From Acidobacteriota bacterium (lineage in GTDB: Bacteria > Acidobacteriota > Terriglobia > Terriglobales > Acidobacteriaceae), in contig QIAU01000120.1 of NCBI GenBank assembly GCA_003225055.1, forward strand, positions 80,867 through 144,866: a stretch of 64,000 bases of DNA, given 5' to 3'. Below, in pieces: positions 34,055-43,335 of the stretch. The notes beneath the pieces were generated by a model. The model was given only the letters and a program-made list of their open reading frames with translations, was not told the origin of the DNA and did not search any database. Both the position numbers and the translations under genes were made by a program. Numbering within the stretch: position 1 is the stretch's first letter; the number at the start of each line of letters is the position of its first letter.

Positions 34055-35845
34055 CTAGAGTAATGGCGAGGTTTTTCCCGCGTGCTGTCGCTCGTAAATT
34101 TCCCTCACCCGTTCGATCGTGTCTGCCCCTTCCGGCAATTTATCTGGCCGCAGCCGCACGATCCTGGGAAATCGCAAGGCATACCCGCTATTGTGCCGAT
34201 CGGAACGCATCATGTTGTTAAATGCGACTTCCACCACGATCTTCGGCTCCACTTCGAGCAGCAATCCATGGTCGGTGACCGTGTGTTCGAGAAACCAGTT
34301 GGTCATCTCGGCGATTTCGGAATCGGTCAACCCCGAGTAGGCTTTCCCGATATTCACCAGCCGGTCTCCGTCCCGGACGGCAAACGTGTAGTCGCTGAGC
34401 ACGCCAATCCTCTTTCCATGTCCGTACTCAACCGCTGTGACCACGACATCCAAGGTGGCCAGCTCGCGTTTCATCTTCAGCCACGATTTGCCACGCCGGC
34501 CAGGTGTATAGGCGGAATCAAGATCTTTGATCATCAGCCCCTCGTTGCCCCGAGCCCGTGCGGCAACAAACAATTCCTCCAACTGCTCCGGGGCCGACGC
34601 CCGGAATACAAGAGCCCGAATCACGTGCGCAGCAGCCGGCAATTGGTCAGGCTCGAACAAAAGTTGCCCCTGGGCCGGTCCCCTGCTCTCGACTCCCTGC
34701 GCCCTGGGTGCGGACAACAGCCGGTTGAGAATCTCCCCCCGCTCACGCCAAGGCCGATCAATCGCCAGCTCGCCTCCCGCGTACAGAACATCAAACGCAA
34801 GATAGGCGACAGGCACCTGCCGCATTAATTCTTCGCTGACCTTCTTACGCCCCAGCCGCTGCTGCAGCGCGCTGAACGGCAAGGCTCGTCCCTGCTCGGG
34901 AGGATCTTGGGGCGGATAACTCCACGCCACGATCTCGCCATCGAGAATCGCCTCTTCTGCCAATCCCGAAAGCGCGTCTCGCAACTCGGGGAATGACTCG
35001 GTGATTTCATCTCGCGTCCGAGAAAAAATCTTCACCTCTCGGCCGGAACAGTGCGCCTGGGCTCGAATGCCATCGTATTTGTCCTCAACGGCGGCGTTTG
35101 AGAAGTAGCTCAACCCTTCCTCGGGAGACTCGACCGGACTGGCCAGCATGAAGCCGAGCGGATGGAACAATCGCATTCTCGCCTCGGCGAGATGGCCCTG
35201 GGCAGCTAGCTTCAACGTCTCGCCAACATCTCCCAGCAGCATGTTGGCACGCTGCACCTCGGGCAAGGTCGATCCATATGCTCTGGCGATTGCCTCTTCT
35301 ACCAGGCTCTCCTTCAGACCGATACGCAGGTCGCCAGTCATGATCTTGATCAGATATTTGGCCTCTAAAGGCGTGGCCCGCGCCAGCAGTTCCCGCAACA
35401 GAGCGCCCTTGGCAGAAGCTCCGCGAGCCTTGGCGATCCCGCGGAAGAGCTTCTGCACCTCGATCGCATTCAGCGGATCTGTGCCCGGTTTCTTGGGGGG
35501 CAGCACCGCGGCGGCAACGGCTCCGAGGTCGCCGTGCTTTCGATAGCCAGCGGTGAGCGCGGCCTGGTTCTTACCTGATAGGTCCTGGACCGACTGCCAG
35601 AGCAGCCCTCCCCCGACCTGCAGCGGGCTGTCGTCCCACATGGGAAACGGCCGTCCCGAGAGGAACACGGCCGAGACAGCCGCTTCCTCTGCCCGCCGCG
35701 ACTTCAGGTAGTCGGCGACAATCGCGATCTTCTCCAGCTTCTTGGTGGTGGCCGCGATGCGCTCACAAGCTTCCGCCAGCAGCAGCATGGCAGTTTCGAT
35801 GCTCGGTCCCTCCCGCCAGACTCTAACCATCTCGCAGATTGGCAC
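34055..35845 (-). CDS. ATP-dependent DNA ligase (archaeal/LigB type)
   Basis: Seals nicks through a ligase-AMP intermediate. 596 residues. The N-terminal DNA-binding domain is about 1-230 (DPLNAIEVQKLFRGIAKARG, LIKIMTGDLRIGLKE). The nucleotidyltransferase core has motif I E-D-K-Y-D-G-I-R with lysine K256, motif III LAFDVLYAGG, motif IV NEGLMIKDLDS and motif V WLKMKREL. An OB-fold follows. This is the long three-domain archaeal-like type that occurs alongside NAD-dependent LigA in Acidobacteriota. The GTG 35845 start is tentative; in-frame ATGs at 35830 and 35788 are alternatives. Confidence 0.92.
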   Translation of the reverse strand: MPICEMVRVWREGPSIETAMLLLAEACERIAATTKKLEKIAIVADYLKSRRAEEAAVSAVFLSGRPFPMWDDSPLQVGGGLLWQSVQDLSGKNQAALTAGYRKHGDLGAVAAAVLPPKKPGTDPLNAIEVQKLFRGIAKARGASAKGALLRELLARATPLEAKYLIKIMTGDLRIGLKESLVEEAIARAYGSTLPEVQRANMLLGDVGETLKLAAQGHLAEARMRLFHPLGFMLASPVESPEEGLSYFSNAAVEDKYDGIRAQAHCSGREVKIFSRTRDEITESFPELRDALSGLAEEAILDGEIVAWSYPPQDPPEQGRALPFSALQQRLGRKKVSEELMRQVPVAYLAFDVLYAGGELAIDRPWRERGEILNRLLSAPRAQGVESRGPAQGQLLFEPDQLPAAAHVIRALVFRASAPEQLEELFVAARARGNEGLMIKDLDSAYTPGRRGKSWLKMKRELATLDVVVTAVEYGHGKRIGVLSDYTFAVRDGDRLVNIGKAYSGLTDSEIAEMTNWFLEHTVTDHGLLLEVEPKIVVEVAFNNMMRSDRHNSGYALRFPRIVRLRPDKLPEGADTIERVREIYERQHAGKTSPLL

Positions 35846-35936
35846 TTAGATCACAGATGTGGATATCGGAATCAACCCCGAGCTGTGATAGTCTTAGGGT
35901 TTGCGGCGTCTGCCCGGAAGGAATCATCTAACTTAT

Positions 35937-36923
35937 ATGAATCGGTTACGCACCCTCTGGCGTTTTCTCGTCGCTGTTCAACTTCTGCCTGCGCTCGAAG
36001 GCGGCGAAGAGACCCTCGTTGGCGGCCAAGCCGTGCTGGAAGGCGTGATGATGCGTTCCCCGCACGCCTGGGGAATTGCGGTCCGCAAACCCTCCGGCGA
36101 AATGGCTATCCATAGCGAACCTTTGGCGCGCCTCTCGGAAAAGCATAAGTGGATGGGATGGCCGGTTGTTCGTGGCGTAATGACTCTCGGCCACGCCATG
36201 ACTCTGGGCTTCCGGGCCCTGCGCTATTCGGCCAATGTTGTATTGGACCAGGTGCCTGCCGACGAAAACGGCAAGAAGCTCAAAATTAGCGGCTGGCTGG
36301 CGGCCGTCAACATCGTCATTTCGGTGGGCTTCTTCATTTTAATGTACAAGTTCCTGCCGCTGGTGGCGGCCACGGAGTTGAAGCGTCTCAATCCCGCTCT
36401 TGGTGAGCGGATTACCTTCAACCTGATCGACGGCGCGATCCGCATAGTTCTATTCCTGCTATTCATCTGGGGAACGTCGTTGTTGCGCGACATACGCCGC
36501 GTGTATCAGTATCATGGCGCCGAGCACAAGACCGTTTTCGCCTTCGAGGCGGGCGATCCGCTAAACACCGGAGAAGTGCAGAAGTACTCGACCTATCACC
36601 CGCGCTGCGGAACCAGCTTTCTGATGACCGTGATGATCATCTCGATCCTGGTCTATACCCTAGTTCCGGCGGTGACGTTCTGGGGACGCTTTGCCGCTCG
36701 CATCGCTCTGCTGCCGCTTATCGCTGGCCTGTCATACGAGATCATCCGCTTCGCCGCCAAGCATCGTGGCTCGCTGTTCGCGCTCATGACTGCTCCTGGC
36801 CTGTGGTTGCAACGCATCACTACGCAGCCGCCTTCGAATGACCAGGTCGAGTGCGCCATCAAGGCGCTCGACGGAGCCATGGAACTGGAAAAGCAACATG
36901 GCGGAGAGTTAGTGATCGCCTAG
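35937..36923 (+). CDS. DUF1385 (YqhQ-like) membrane protein
   Basis: 328 residues. The N-terminal GGQAVLEGVMMRSPHAWGIAVRKP and the central YHGAEHKTVFAFEAGDPL...STYHPRCGTSFL are the DUF1385 signature; the conserved Cys/His residues suggest metal binding. Three to five hydrophobic segments lie around 120-140, 165-185 and 225-265. Function is unknown. In many Firmicutes and Acidobacteriota the gene stands next to prfA and prmC, as here. Start at ATG 35937; the frame is open 12 codons further upstream. Confidence 0.9.
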   Translation: MNRLRTLWRFLVAVQLLPALEGGEETLVGGQAVLEGVMMRSPHAWGIAVRKPSGEMAIHSEPLARLSEKHKWMGWPVVRGVMTLGHAMTLGFRALRYSANVVLDQVPADENGKKLKISGWLAAVNIVISVGFFILMYKFLPLVAATELKRLNPALGERITFNLIDGAIRIVLFLLFIWGTSLLRDIRRVYQYHGAEHKTVFAFEAGDPLNTGEVQKYSTYHPRCGTSFLMTVMIISILVYTLVPAVTFWGRFAARIALLPLIAGLSYEIIRFAAKHRGSLFALMTAPGLWLQRITTQPPSNDQVECAIKALDGAMELEKQHGGELVIA

Positions 36924-36938
36924 CGGCCCCCATCCCGC

Positions 36939-37050
36939 AGTTCTCGGTTGCCGGTTCTCAGTTCTCAGTTAAAACCGCTTACAATGAAACCGACAGCTGT
37001 AACTGCTGAGCATCTCGTCACTCTATCGTGCAACCGAGAACTAAGAACCA
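36939..37050. repeat. word repeat (GTTCTCAGTTCTCAGTT) with inverted arm abutting prfA
   Basis: The left arm TTCTCGGTTGCCGGTTCTCAG (36941-36961) is inverted at 37030-37049 (GCAACCGAGAACTAAGAACC). The right arm ends directly before the prfA ATG, so any hairpin would sequester the start region. A TACAAT box lies between the arms at 36980-36985. Confidence 0.6.
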
Positions 37051-38130
37051 ATGTTTGAGCGTCTGGACCAAATTGAAGCCCGCTACGAGGAACTCACCCA
37101 CGCCCTCGCATCGCCGGAGATCATGAACGATTCGGCGAAATACCAGAAGACTGCCAAGGCGCACAGCGAAATCGCTCCCGTAGTCGAAGGCTATCGCGAG
37201 TACAAGGATCTGAAGAAGGGTATCGCCGAAAGCAAGGCCGTGCTGGCCGACGAAAAAGATCCCGAGATGCGCGCCTACGCCCAGGAAGAGCTGGACAAAC
37301 TCGAAGCCCGCCTCGCCGAAACCGAGCAGGAACTGAAGGTCCTTCTCCTTCCCAAAGATCCCAATGACGAAAAAAACGTCGTCTTGGAAATCCGCGCCGG
37401 TACTGGGGGCGATGAGGCCACCTTGTTCGCTGCCGAGATGTTCCGCATGTACACCCGTTACGCCGAGAGTCAGGGCTGGAAGGTCGAGGTGCTGAATACT
37501 TCCGAGTCAGGGGTTGGCGGGTTGAAGGAAGTGATTGCCATGATTTCTGGCGACCGGGTCTACTCCCACCTGAAATATGAGAGCGGCGTGCACCGGGTGC
37601 AGCGGGTGCCCCAAACTGAGCAGCAGGGTCGCGTGCACACTTCTGCGGTTACCATCGCCGTGCTGGCTGAAGCCGAGGACGTTGATGTCAAGATCGAACC
37701 GAAAGACCTGCGTATCGATACCTTCTGCTCCTCGGGTCCCGGCGGTCAGTCTGTGAATACGACCTATTCGGCGGTGCGCATCACACACCTTCCCACCAAT
37801 ACCGTGGTCAGCTGTCAGGACGAAAAGTCGCAAATCAAGAACCGCGACAAGGCCATGCGGGTGCTGCGCTCCCGTCTTTATGAGATGGAAATGCAGAGGC
37901 AGCAGGAGGCTTTGGCGAGAGAACGCAAGACCATGGTGGGCAGCGGAGACCGCAGCGAAAAAATCCGCACCTACAATTTCCCGCAGAACCGCGTAACCGA
38001 CCACCGCATCGGGCTCACCATTCACCAGCTAGAAGCCGTGATGGACGGCAAGCTCCAGCCGCTGGTGGAAGCGCTGGTGACCCATTACCAGGCGGAAAAG
38101 CTCAAGCATGAAACCGCATCGGTGGTCTAA
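37051..38130 (+). CDS. prfA: peptide chain release factor 1
   Basis: Recognises UAA and UAG stop codons and triggers peptide release. 359 residues. The GGQ motif is at 231-233 ([10 protein letters not shown]), the codon-recognition tripeptide is PQT at 187-189 (PAT or PVT in most RF1s), and RAGTGGDEA lies in domain 2. Complete and typical. There is no Shine-Dalgarno; instead the start abuts the arm of an inverted repeat. Followed by a hairpin terminator and prmC, whose product methylates the GGQ glutamine. Confidence 0.97.
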   Translation: MFERLDQIEARYEELTHALASPEIMNDSAKYQKTAKAHSEIAPVVEGYREYKDLKKGIAESKAVLADEKDPEMRAYAQEELDKLEARLAETEQELKVLLLPKDPNDEKNVVLEIRAGTGGDEATLFAAEMFRMYTRYAESQGWKVEVLNTSESGVGGLKEVIAMISGDRVYSHLKYESGVHRVQRVPQTEQQGRVHTSAVTIAVLAEAEDVDVKIEPKDLRIDTFCSSGPGGQSVNTTYSAVRITHLPTNTVVSCQDEKSQIKNRDKAMRVLRSRLYEMEMQRQQEALARERKTMVGSGDRSEKIRTYNFPQNRVTDHRIGLTIHQLEAVMDGKLQPLVEALVTHYQAEKLKHETASVV

Positions 38131-38152
38131 GTAGCCGTCCCGGCCGAGCCCA

Positions 38153-38196
38153 CGTAGGACAAACGCCCTCGGCTGCCCAGCCGAGCGAAGCTCGGC
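38153..38196. repeat. dispersed repeat family A, copy 2
   Basis: GGACAAACGCCCTCGGCTG then CCCAGCCGAGCGAAGCTCGGC, the reference copy of this family. Its 3' hairpin doubles as the prfA terminator. Confidence 0.7.
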
Positions 38197-38203
38197 AGTT
38201 TTT
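38180..38203 (+). terminator. hairpin GCCGAGC-GAA-GCTCGGC plus T-tract after prfA
   Basis: A perfect 7-bp stem with a GAA loop followed by AGTTTTT, 50 bases past the prfA stop and eight bases before prmC. It would attenuate readthrough into prmC. Built from a family A repeat. Confidence 0.6.
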
Positions 38204-38210
38204 CTCCGCC

Positions 38211-39068
38211 GTGTTCAAATTTCCCATGCGCCTGAAAGACGCTCTCACTTCCGCCCTTGACCGTCTCACCACTGCTGATGTCGGCTCGCCGCGCATGAAC
38301 GCGGAAGTGCTTCTAATGTTCGCTCTGAACTGCGATCGCGCCTACCTCTACGCCCATCCCGAGCGCACACTGACGAAGGAGGAAACCAACCGCTATGACG
38401 AAGCACTTGCCCAGCGCTCCCGCGGAATCCCCTCACAATACATCACCGGCCACCAGGAATTCTGGGGAATGGACCTGATCGTTTCACCGGCCGTGCTGAT
38501 CCCCAGGCCCGAAACGGAGCACGCGACCGAAACCGCGCTACCCCTTGCGCGCACCATCGCAAAACCAAAGATCATTGACGTTGGAACCGGTTCCGGCTGT
38601 ATTGCGCTTGCCTTAGCCAAGGAACTGCCCGAAGCCGAAATCCACGCCACCGAGATTTCTCCAGCCGCCCTGGAGATTGCCAGAGCCAACGCCGTTCGAC
38701 ATCAACTAGAATCCCGGATCCAGTTTCATCAGACCCATTTGCTCAAGGGTCTTGAAGCGGACTCGTTTGACCTTGTCATTTCCAATCCCCCTTACGTCGG
38801 CGAATCCGAACAGGACCAGGTTCAACTCGAAGTCCGCAAGTTCGAACCGCGCAGCGCTGTGTTTGCCGGTCCGACGGGCTTGGAAATTATCGCCGAGCTT
38901 ATCCCGGCAGCTCAAGAGGCCCTCAAACCCGGCGGCTGGCTGATTATGGAAATCAGCGGCTCTATCGCCGAGGGAGTACGTCAGTTGCTGGGAACTTGGC
39001 AGGACGTCCGAATCACGAACGATCTGCAGGGAATCCCCCGGGTCGCCTCCGCGCGCAAGCCCCAATAG
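38211..39068 (+). CDS. prmC: peptide chain release factor N5-glutamine methyltransferase
   Basis: SAM-dependent methylation of the glutamine of the GGQ motif in release factors. 285 residues. The SAM-binding IIDVGTGSGCIALALA is at about 121-136 (DVGTGSG 123-129), and the substrate-glutamine motif N-P-P-Y is at 192-195. The N-terminal helical domain has the family IPSQYITGHQEFWGM. The listed start is GTG 38211; ATG 38226 (MRLKDAL) is at least as likely, since family similarity begins there. Confidence 0.95.
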   Translation: MFKFPMRLKDALTSALDRLTTADVGSPRMNAEVLLMFALNCDRAYLYAHPERTLTKEETNRYDEALAQRSRGIPSQYITGHQEFWGMDLIVSPAVLIPRPETEHATETALPLARTIAKPKIIDVGTGSGCIALALAKELPEAEIHATEISPAALEIARANAVRHQLESRIQFHQTHLLKGLEADSFDLVISNPPYVGESEQDQVQLEVRKFEPRSAVFAGPTGLEIIAELIPAAQEALKPGGWLIMEISGSIAEGVRQLLGTWQDVRITNDLQGIPRVASARKPQ

Positions 39069-39250
39069 TTTTGCAGTGGTTTTGCCGCCCCGCTCTAGCC
39101 GTCTTCCATCTACTTCGGCTACACTAGGCGGGCTGCGCCGTACTAGGGTACGCATTCAGAGCCTGCCCTGGCGAAGTCGAAAGGTGTGTCGGTCATTCAG
39201 AATTATGGGCGGCCGCGCGGGGGATGAGCCATGCGCTGAAGCAGGTTGGC

Positions 39251-39269
39251 GCAGGGCCTTGGGCCCTGC
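39251..39269 (+). promoter_or_regulatory. hairpin GCAGGGCC-TTG-GGCCCTGC in the TonB-receptor leader
   Basis: A perfect 8-bp stem with a three-base loop, 75 bases before the ATG of the TonB receptor. No U-tract follows, so it is more likely a leader structure or a protein site than a terminator. Confidence 0.35.
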
Positions 39270-39343
39270 ATAATTCATTCCTCATAAGGAACGAGCTCTT
39301 AGCCACTGAGCAGCAAACAGTCCTCTCCGGCTTGGGAAACACG

Positions 39344-41572
39344 ATGGTGCGTCTGCCGATTCTTGCATTGTCAATTCTTGTCTCAAGCGCCTTGGCCACC
39401 GCTCAAACCGTGATGGAAGGCGCCGTCCAGGACCTTTCCGGTAATCCCATCCACGATGCCAAGGTCGTTCTGCAACACACAAACGGCGTACCCGCGCAGA
39501 TCAGCAACACCAACAGCAACGGCCGATTCCAGTTCGCCGCCGTGGACGCTGGCGCGTACCAGATAAAGACCGATGCCTCCGGTTTTTATCCGGCGCTGTA
39601 TGAACTCACCGTCCGTCCTCGACAGGCGATTTCGCTCACGATCGAGTTACAGCCCGCCCAAGCCGTACAGCAGACGGTTGAAGTGAAGGAACTCTACCGC
39701 ACCGTCGATCCGGAGAAAACAGGCAGCTCACAAACGTTCACCCGTGAGGATCTGGAGGCCCTGCCCGATCCCTTGGTCGAGAATACGAACAACCTGGTCG
39801 CCAACCTCATGCCCGGGGCCAGCCAGAGCCACGACAACTTCATCAACGTGCGCGGCAACGAGTTCTCCCTGCACGAATTCATCAACGGAACCTCTTTTCT
39901 CGACAACACGCAACCGCAGTTCGGCCCGGGAGTAAGCCCCCAGATCTTCGAAACAGTGGACCTGATGACCGGAGGCTTCGCTCCCGAATACGGCAATCGT
40001 TTCGGAGGCGTGCTGGATATCACGACCCGCTCCGGCGCTACCATGCAAGGCCACGGCGACGTGAATTTTCGCGGCGCAACCGTGAGCAACTACGATTTGA
40101 ATGCCGATTACGGTGGCCAGATCGGCAAGATTGGCTACTACTTGTTTGCCGACGGTTTTACTTCCGGCCGCTATCTCGATCCGCCCCAACCGCTGGAATT
40201 GCACGATTTCGGTCAAGGCTCCCGCGCCACCGCCCAGTTGGACTGGCATTCGACCAAGGACATACTGAAGCTTCTGCTGATGGGCGGCGGCACGAATTTC
40301 CAGCAGCCGAATCTGGCGGAAGATCAAGCTGTAGGCCGAAACCCCGACCGGCATCTGCGGCAGCACACCGCCATCCTGAACTGGCTGCACAATTTCTCAT
40401 CGAACACGCTGATCTCCAGCTCGCTCTACCAGCGTCTGGGCTCGGATCGGGTACTGCCGACCACCGATCCAATCACGCCGCTGTCGATTGCATCGCGCAG
40501 CACGCTAACCGTTGGCGTTAAGAGCGACATCTCCCATCTCTGGCGTAGCCACGCGATTAAAGGCGGCATTGACCTGCTTCGCCTCCGCGAATCGGAGAGT
40601 TTTTTCTTCGATAGCCGTGGCGATCCGGACATCTTTCCCGCCTTCAGCGGCGGCCAGCACGGTGGTCAGGCCAGCGTCTACCTGCAGGATCACTTTTCGC
40701 CCGTTCGGAATCTATGGCTGGATGCGGGGGCCCGCTATGATCGTTTCGCACTGGTGCGGACCGGTGTCCAGCTCAGTCCCCGTGTCGGGCTCGCGTACCA
40801 TGCCGGCCGCACCAATACAGTCGTTCACGCCGCCTACAACCGTTTCTTCTCGCCCCCGCCCATCGAGTACTCGCTCCTGGCCAGCTTCATCGGCCACCAT
40901 GCCGTCGACCCGGACCAGCGTGTGGGCGATGTGCAGGCGTATACGCAGAATTATTTCGAGGCTGGGCTAGCGCAGGAGCTGCACCCGAGGATCAGCCTGG
41001 AGCTGAACGCGTATCTTCACACCGGACACAACAGCTTCGAAAATCACGAGATCAGCATCTCGCGCATTTTCCTGCCGATTAACTTCCACACTGCCCGTTC
41101 GACCGGTGCCGAGTTGATCGTCAACATGCGGCAGCTCGAGCGGCTCGGAATCAGCGGGCGCTTCCAATACGCCCTGGCTCGGACATTTTTCTACGGCCCA
41201 GTCACCGGTGGCTTCACCGGCGACGAAGTTCTTGCCCCCGGCGAGCGCATCACGCCTGCCTTCGACCAGACCCATACCGGTACAGCTCAGCTCTTCTACC
41301 ACAACCGTTGGCGCAGCTTCTGGTCCGGTAGTGCTCTTCGGTACGGCAGCGGGACGGTGGTCGAAAGAGGGCCTCGTCTGCCGCAACACCTGACCGCTGA
41401 TCTAGCCGGCGGGTTTAATTTGTGGAGAGCCGAGCCGCGCCGCCTGGACCTTGAGTTCGACGCCACCAATATCTCGGATAGCCGCTACCAGATCGCCAAG
41501 GAAAGCGAAGAAATTCCCATCCAGTACGCGCCCTCACGAACGATAGGCGGCAGCTTGAAATTTCACTTCTAA
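39344..41572 (+). CDS. TonB-dependent receptor with N-terminal carboxypeptidase-regulatory domain
   Basis: Outer-membrane receptor, 742 residues from the ATG at 39344 (signal peptide MVRLPILALSILVSSALATAQ); the frame is open 40 codons upstream. Residues about 25-105 form a CarboxypepD_reg-like beta domain (VMEGAVQDLSGNPIHDAKVVL, GRFQFAAVDAGAYQIKTDASG). The plug follows (DLEALPDPLVENTNNLVANLMPG, NFINVRGNEFSLHEFINGT). The rest is beta-barrel, ending in SLKFHF with a terminal Phe as expected for BAM substrates. Smaller than the 1000-residue Cna-B-type acidobacterial receptors. Ligand unknown. Confidence 0.88.
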   Translation: MVRLPILALSILVSSALATAQTVMEGAVQDLSGNPIHDAKVVLQHTNGVPAQISNTNSNGRFQFAAVDAGAYQIKTDASGFYPALYELTVRPRQAISLTIELQPAQAVQQTVEVKELYRTVDPEKTGSSQTFTREDLEALPDPLVENTNNLVANLMPGASQSHDNFINVRGNEFSLHEFINGTSFLDNTQPQFGPGVSPQIFETVDLMTGGFAPEYGNRFGGVLDITTRSGATMQGHGDVNFRGATVSNYDLNADYGGQIGKIGYYLFADGFTSGRYLDPPQPLELHDFGQGSRATAQLDWHSTKDILKLLLMGGGTNFQQPNLAEDQAVGRNPDRHLRQHTAILNWLHNFSSNTLISSSLYQRLGSDRVLPTTDPITPLSIASRSTLTVGVKSDISHLWRSHAIKGGIDLLRLRESESFFFDSRGDPDIFPAFSGGQHGGQASVYLQDHFSPVRNLWLDAGARYDRFALVRTGVQLSPRVGLAYHAGRTNTVVHAAYNRFFSPPPIEYSLLASFIGHHAVDPDQRVGDVQAYTQNYFEAGLAQELHPRISLELNAYLHTGHNSFENHEISISRIFLPINFHTARSTGAELIVNMRQLERLGISGRFQYALARTFFYGPVTGGFTGDEVLAPGERITPAFDQTHTGTAQLFYHNRWRSFWSGSALRYGSGTVVERGPRLPQHLTADLAGGFNLWRAEPRRLDLEFDATNISDSRYQIAKESEEIPIQYAPSRTIGGSLKFHF

Positions 41573-41595
41573 GGAATCGCTCCGAGGTCCTTTTC

Positions 41596-41688
41596 CTTGT
41601 CCTTCCAAACGGAGTGAGGAATCTGCTTTCCTGTTCCTCACGGCCAAGCAGAGTCCGCACGGCCGAAGCCGCTTGGGAAGGACCAGAA
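41596..41688. repeat. dispersed repeat family B, diverged copy 5
   Basis: TTGTCCTTCCAAACGGAGTG then AGGAATCTGC, closing with the inverse GGGAAGGACC. Its outer arms can pair (GGTCCTT/AAGGACC). Intergenic, between the TonB receptor and purF. Confidence 0.5.
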
Positions 41689-41804
41689 ATTAGATAGGGT
41701 ACCCGGGGCGACGAGTGGCGACAGTGTGGAGGCTGGTCTTTGAGCCACCCCGCCCGGGTCCAAGAGCCGGGGCCATCTCTTTCTCTTGAGGTTCTTGAGG
41801 AAAA

Positions 41805-43223
41805 TCAGCGCCTGGTAATGACTGGCTGGATTTCTTCCACGTCAACCCGATCGGTGGGATATTTGCCCGTGTAGCAAGCCGAGCAGTAAGTAGTCTTCTC
41901 GCCATCGCCGCAGGCCTCCTTCAGACCCTCGAGAGACAGATAAGCCAGAGAATCGGCTCCAATGTAGTCGCGGATCTCCGCAACCGACTTATTAGCCGCT
42001 ATCAGTTGCTTCTTAGACGGCGTATCAACTCCATAGAAACACGGCGAAACGGTCGGTGGACAGGAAATGCGCATGTGCACTTCCCTCGCGCCAGCCCCCC
42101 GAATCATTCGCACGATCTTGCGGCTCGTAGTGCCGCGCACGATCGAATCGTCAATGAGCACCACCCGCTTGCCTTCCAGCACGGAGCGCACGGGATTCAG
42201 CTTCAACTTGACTCCAAAGTCGCGCACCGACTGCGAAGGCTCGATGAATGTACGTCCCACATAGTGGTTTCGGATCAGGCCAAAGCGGAACGGAATTCCG
42301 CTTTCGGCGGCGAAGCCCATAGCGGCGCTTACGCCCGAGTCCGGTACGGGAACGACGATATCAGCCTGCGCCGGCGACTCTCGCGCCAATTGACGGCCCA
42401 GGGCGTCGCGGCTCATGTCCACCGAGCGTCCGAACACCAGGCTGTCCGGCCGGGAAAAGTAAACGTGCTCGAAAATGCAGCTCGATTGCGGACCGGCAGG
42501 CGAATAAAAATGCGACAATACGCCTTCCGATCCCACGACGACCAGTTCTCCCGGCTTCACATCCCGCTCATACGTCGCGCCAATCAGATCGAACGCGCAG
42601 GTTTCGGAGGCAAAGACGATCGTTTCTCGCTTCTCTCCCGACTGCGCCGGAATTCGTCCCATGGCCAAGGGCCGGAACCCACGAGGATCGCGCGCCGCGA
42701 AGATCCGGTCCGAGCTGATCATCACCAGCGAAAATGCGCCTTCTACCCGGCGCAAGGCATCGGCCATGGCTTCGGGAAGAGTATGCTCCTTCGAGAGCGC
42801 AATAAGATGAACGATAACCTCGGTATCGCTGTTGGTCTGAAAGATCGAGCCCTGGCTCTCCAACCGACTGCGGATTTCGAGCGCGTTGACCAGATTCCCA
42901 TTGTGCGCCAGGGCCACCTGTCCCTTGTTCGACTGCACCATGATGGGTTGGGCATTGAGGAGAGCCGAATCGCCGGCCGTGGAGTAACGCGTGTGTCCGA
43001 TAGCTAAGGTTCCGCGCAGCTTGGTTAGAACCTCTTCAGTGAAGATGTCGGCCACGAGTCCCATTGCCTTATGGGCGTGCAGTCCCATGCCGTCGGAGGT
43101 CACAATGCCAGCCGACTCCTGCCCCCGGTGTTGCAGCCCGTGCAGCCCCAGATAAGTGAGCTTCTCCGCCTCCGGGTGCGCGTAGATCGCGACCACCCCG
43201 CACTCTTCACGGAATTTATCCAT
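41805..43223 (-). CDS. purF: amidophosphoribosyltransferase PurF
   Basis: First committed step of purine synthesis: PRPP plus glutamine gives phosphoribosylamine. 472 residues from the ATG at 43223, chosen so that a short propeptide (MDKFREE) precedes the N-terminal nucleophile C8 of the class II glutaminase domain. GLQHRGQESAGI and GHTRYSTAG follow. The PRPP-binding signature VVLIDDSIVRGTTSRK is in the second half. Cysteines in SCPPTVSPCFYG and YCSACYTG match the Bacillus-type enzyme, which carries a 4Fe-4S cluster. Lies 110 bases downstream of purL on the same strand. Confidence 0.96.
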   Translation of the reverse strand: MDKFREECGVVAIYAHPEAEKLTYLGLHGLQHRGQESAGIVTSDGMGLHAHKAMGLVADIFTEEVLTKLRGTLAIGHTRYSTAGDSALLNAQPIMVQSNKGQVALAHNGNLVNALEIRSRLESQGSIFQTNSDTEVIVHLIALSKEHTLPEAMADALRRVEGAFSLVMISSDRIFAARDPRGFRPLAMGRIPAQSGEKRETIVFASETCAFDLIGATYERDVKPGELVVVGSEGVLSHFYSPAGPQSSCIFEHVYFSRPDSLVFGRSVDMSRDALGRQLARESPAQADIVVPVPDSGVSAAMGFAAESGIPFRFGLIRNHYVGRTFIEPSQSVRDFGVKLKLNPVRSVLEGKRVVLIDDSIVRGTTSRKIVRMIRGAGAREVHMRISCPPTVSPCFYGVDTPSKKQLIAANKSVAEIRDYIGADSLAYLSLEGLKEACGDGEKTTYCSACYTGKYPTDRVDVEEIQPVITRR

Positions 43224-43290
43224 ATTTCTCATCAAACGCCGCGCGGAGCGAAGAATCGACACAGTTCGGCTCGGCAGAGAAACAATGCAT

Positions 43291-43326
43291 AGATCCTTCG
43301 CGGATAAATCCGCTCAGGATGACAAG
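43291..43326 (-). repeat. dispersed repeat family B, copy 6
   Basis: On the minus strand it reads CTTGTCATCCTGAGCGGA and ends CGCGAAGGATCT. Fills the gap between purF and purL. Confidence 0.65.
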
Positions 43327-43335
43327 CCAATCTTC

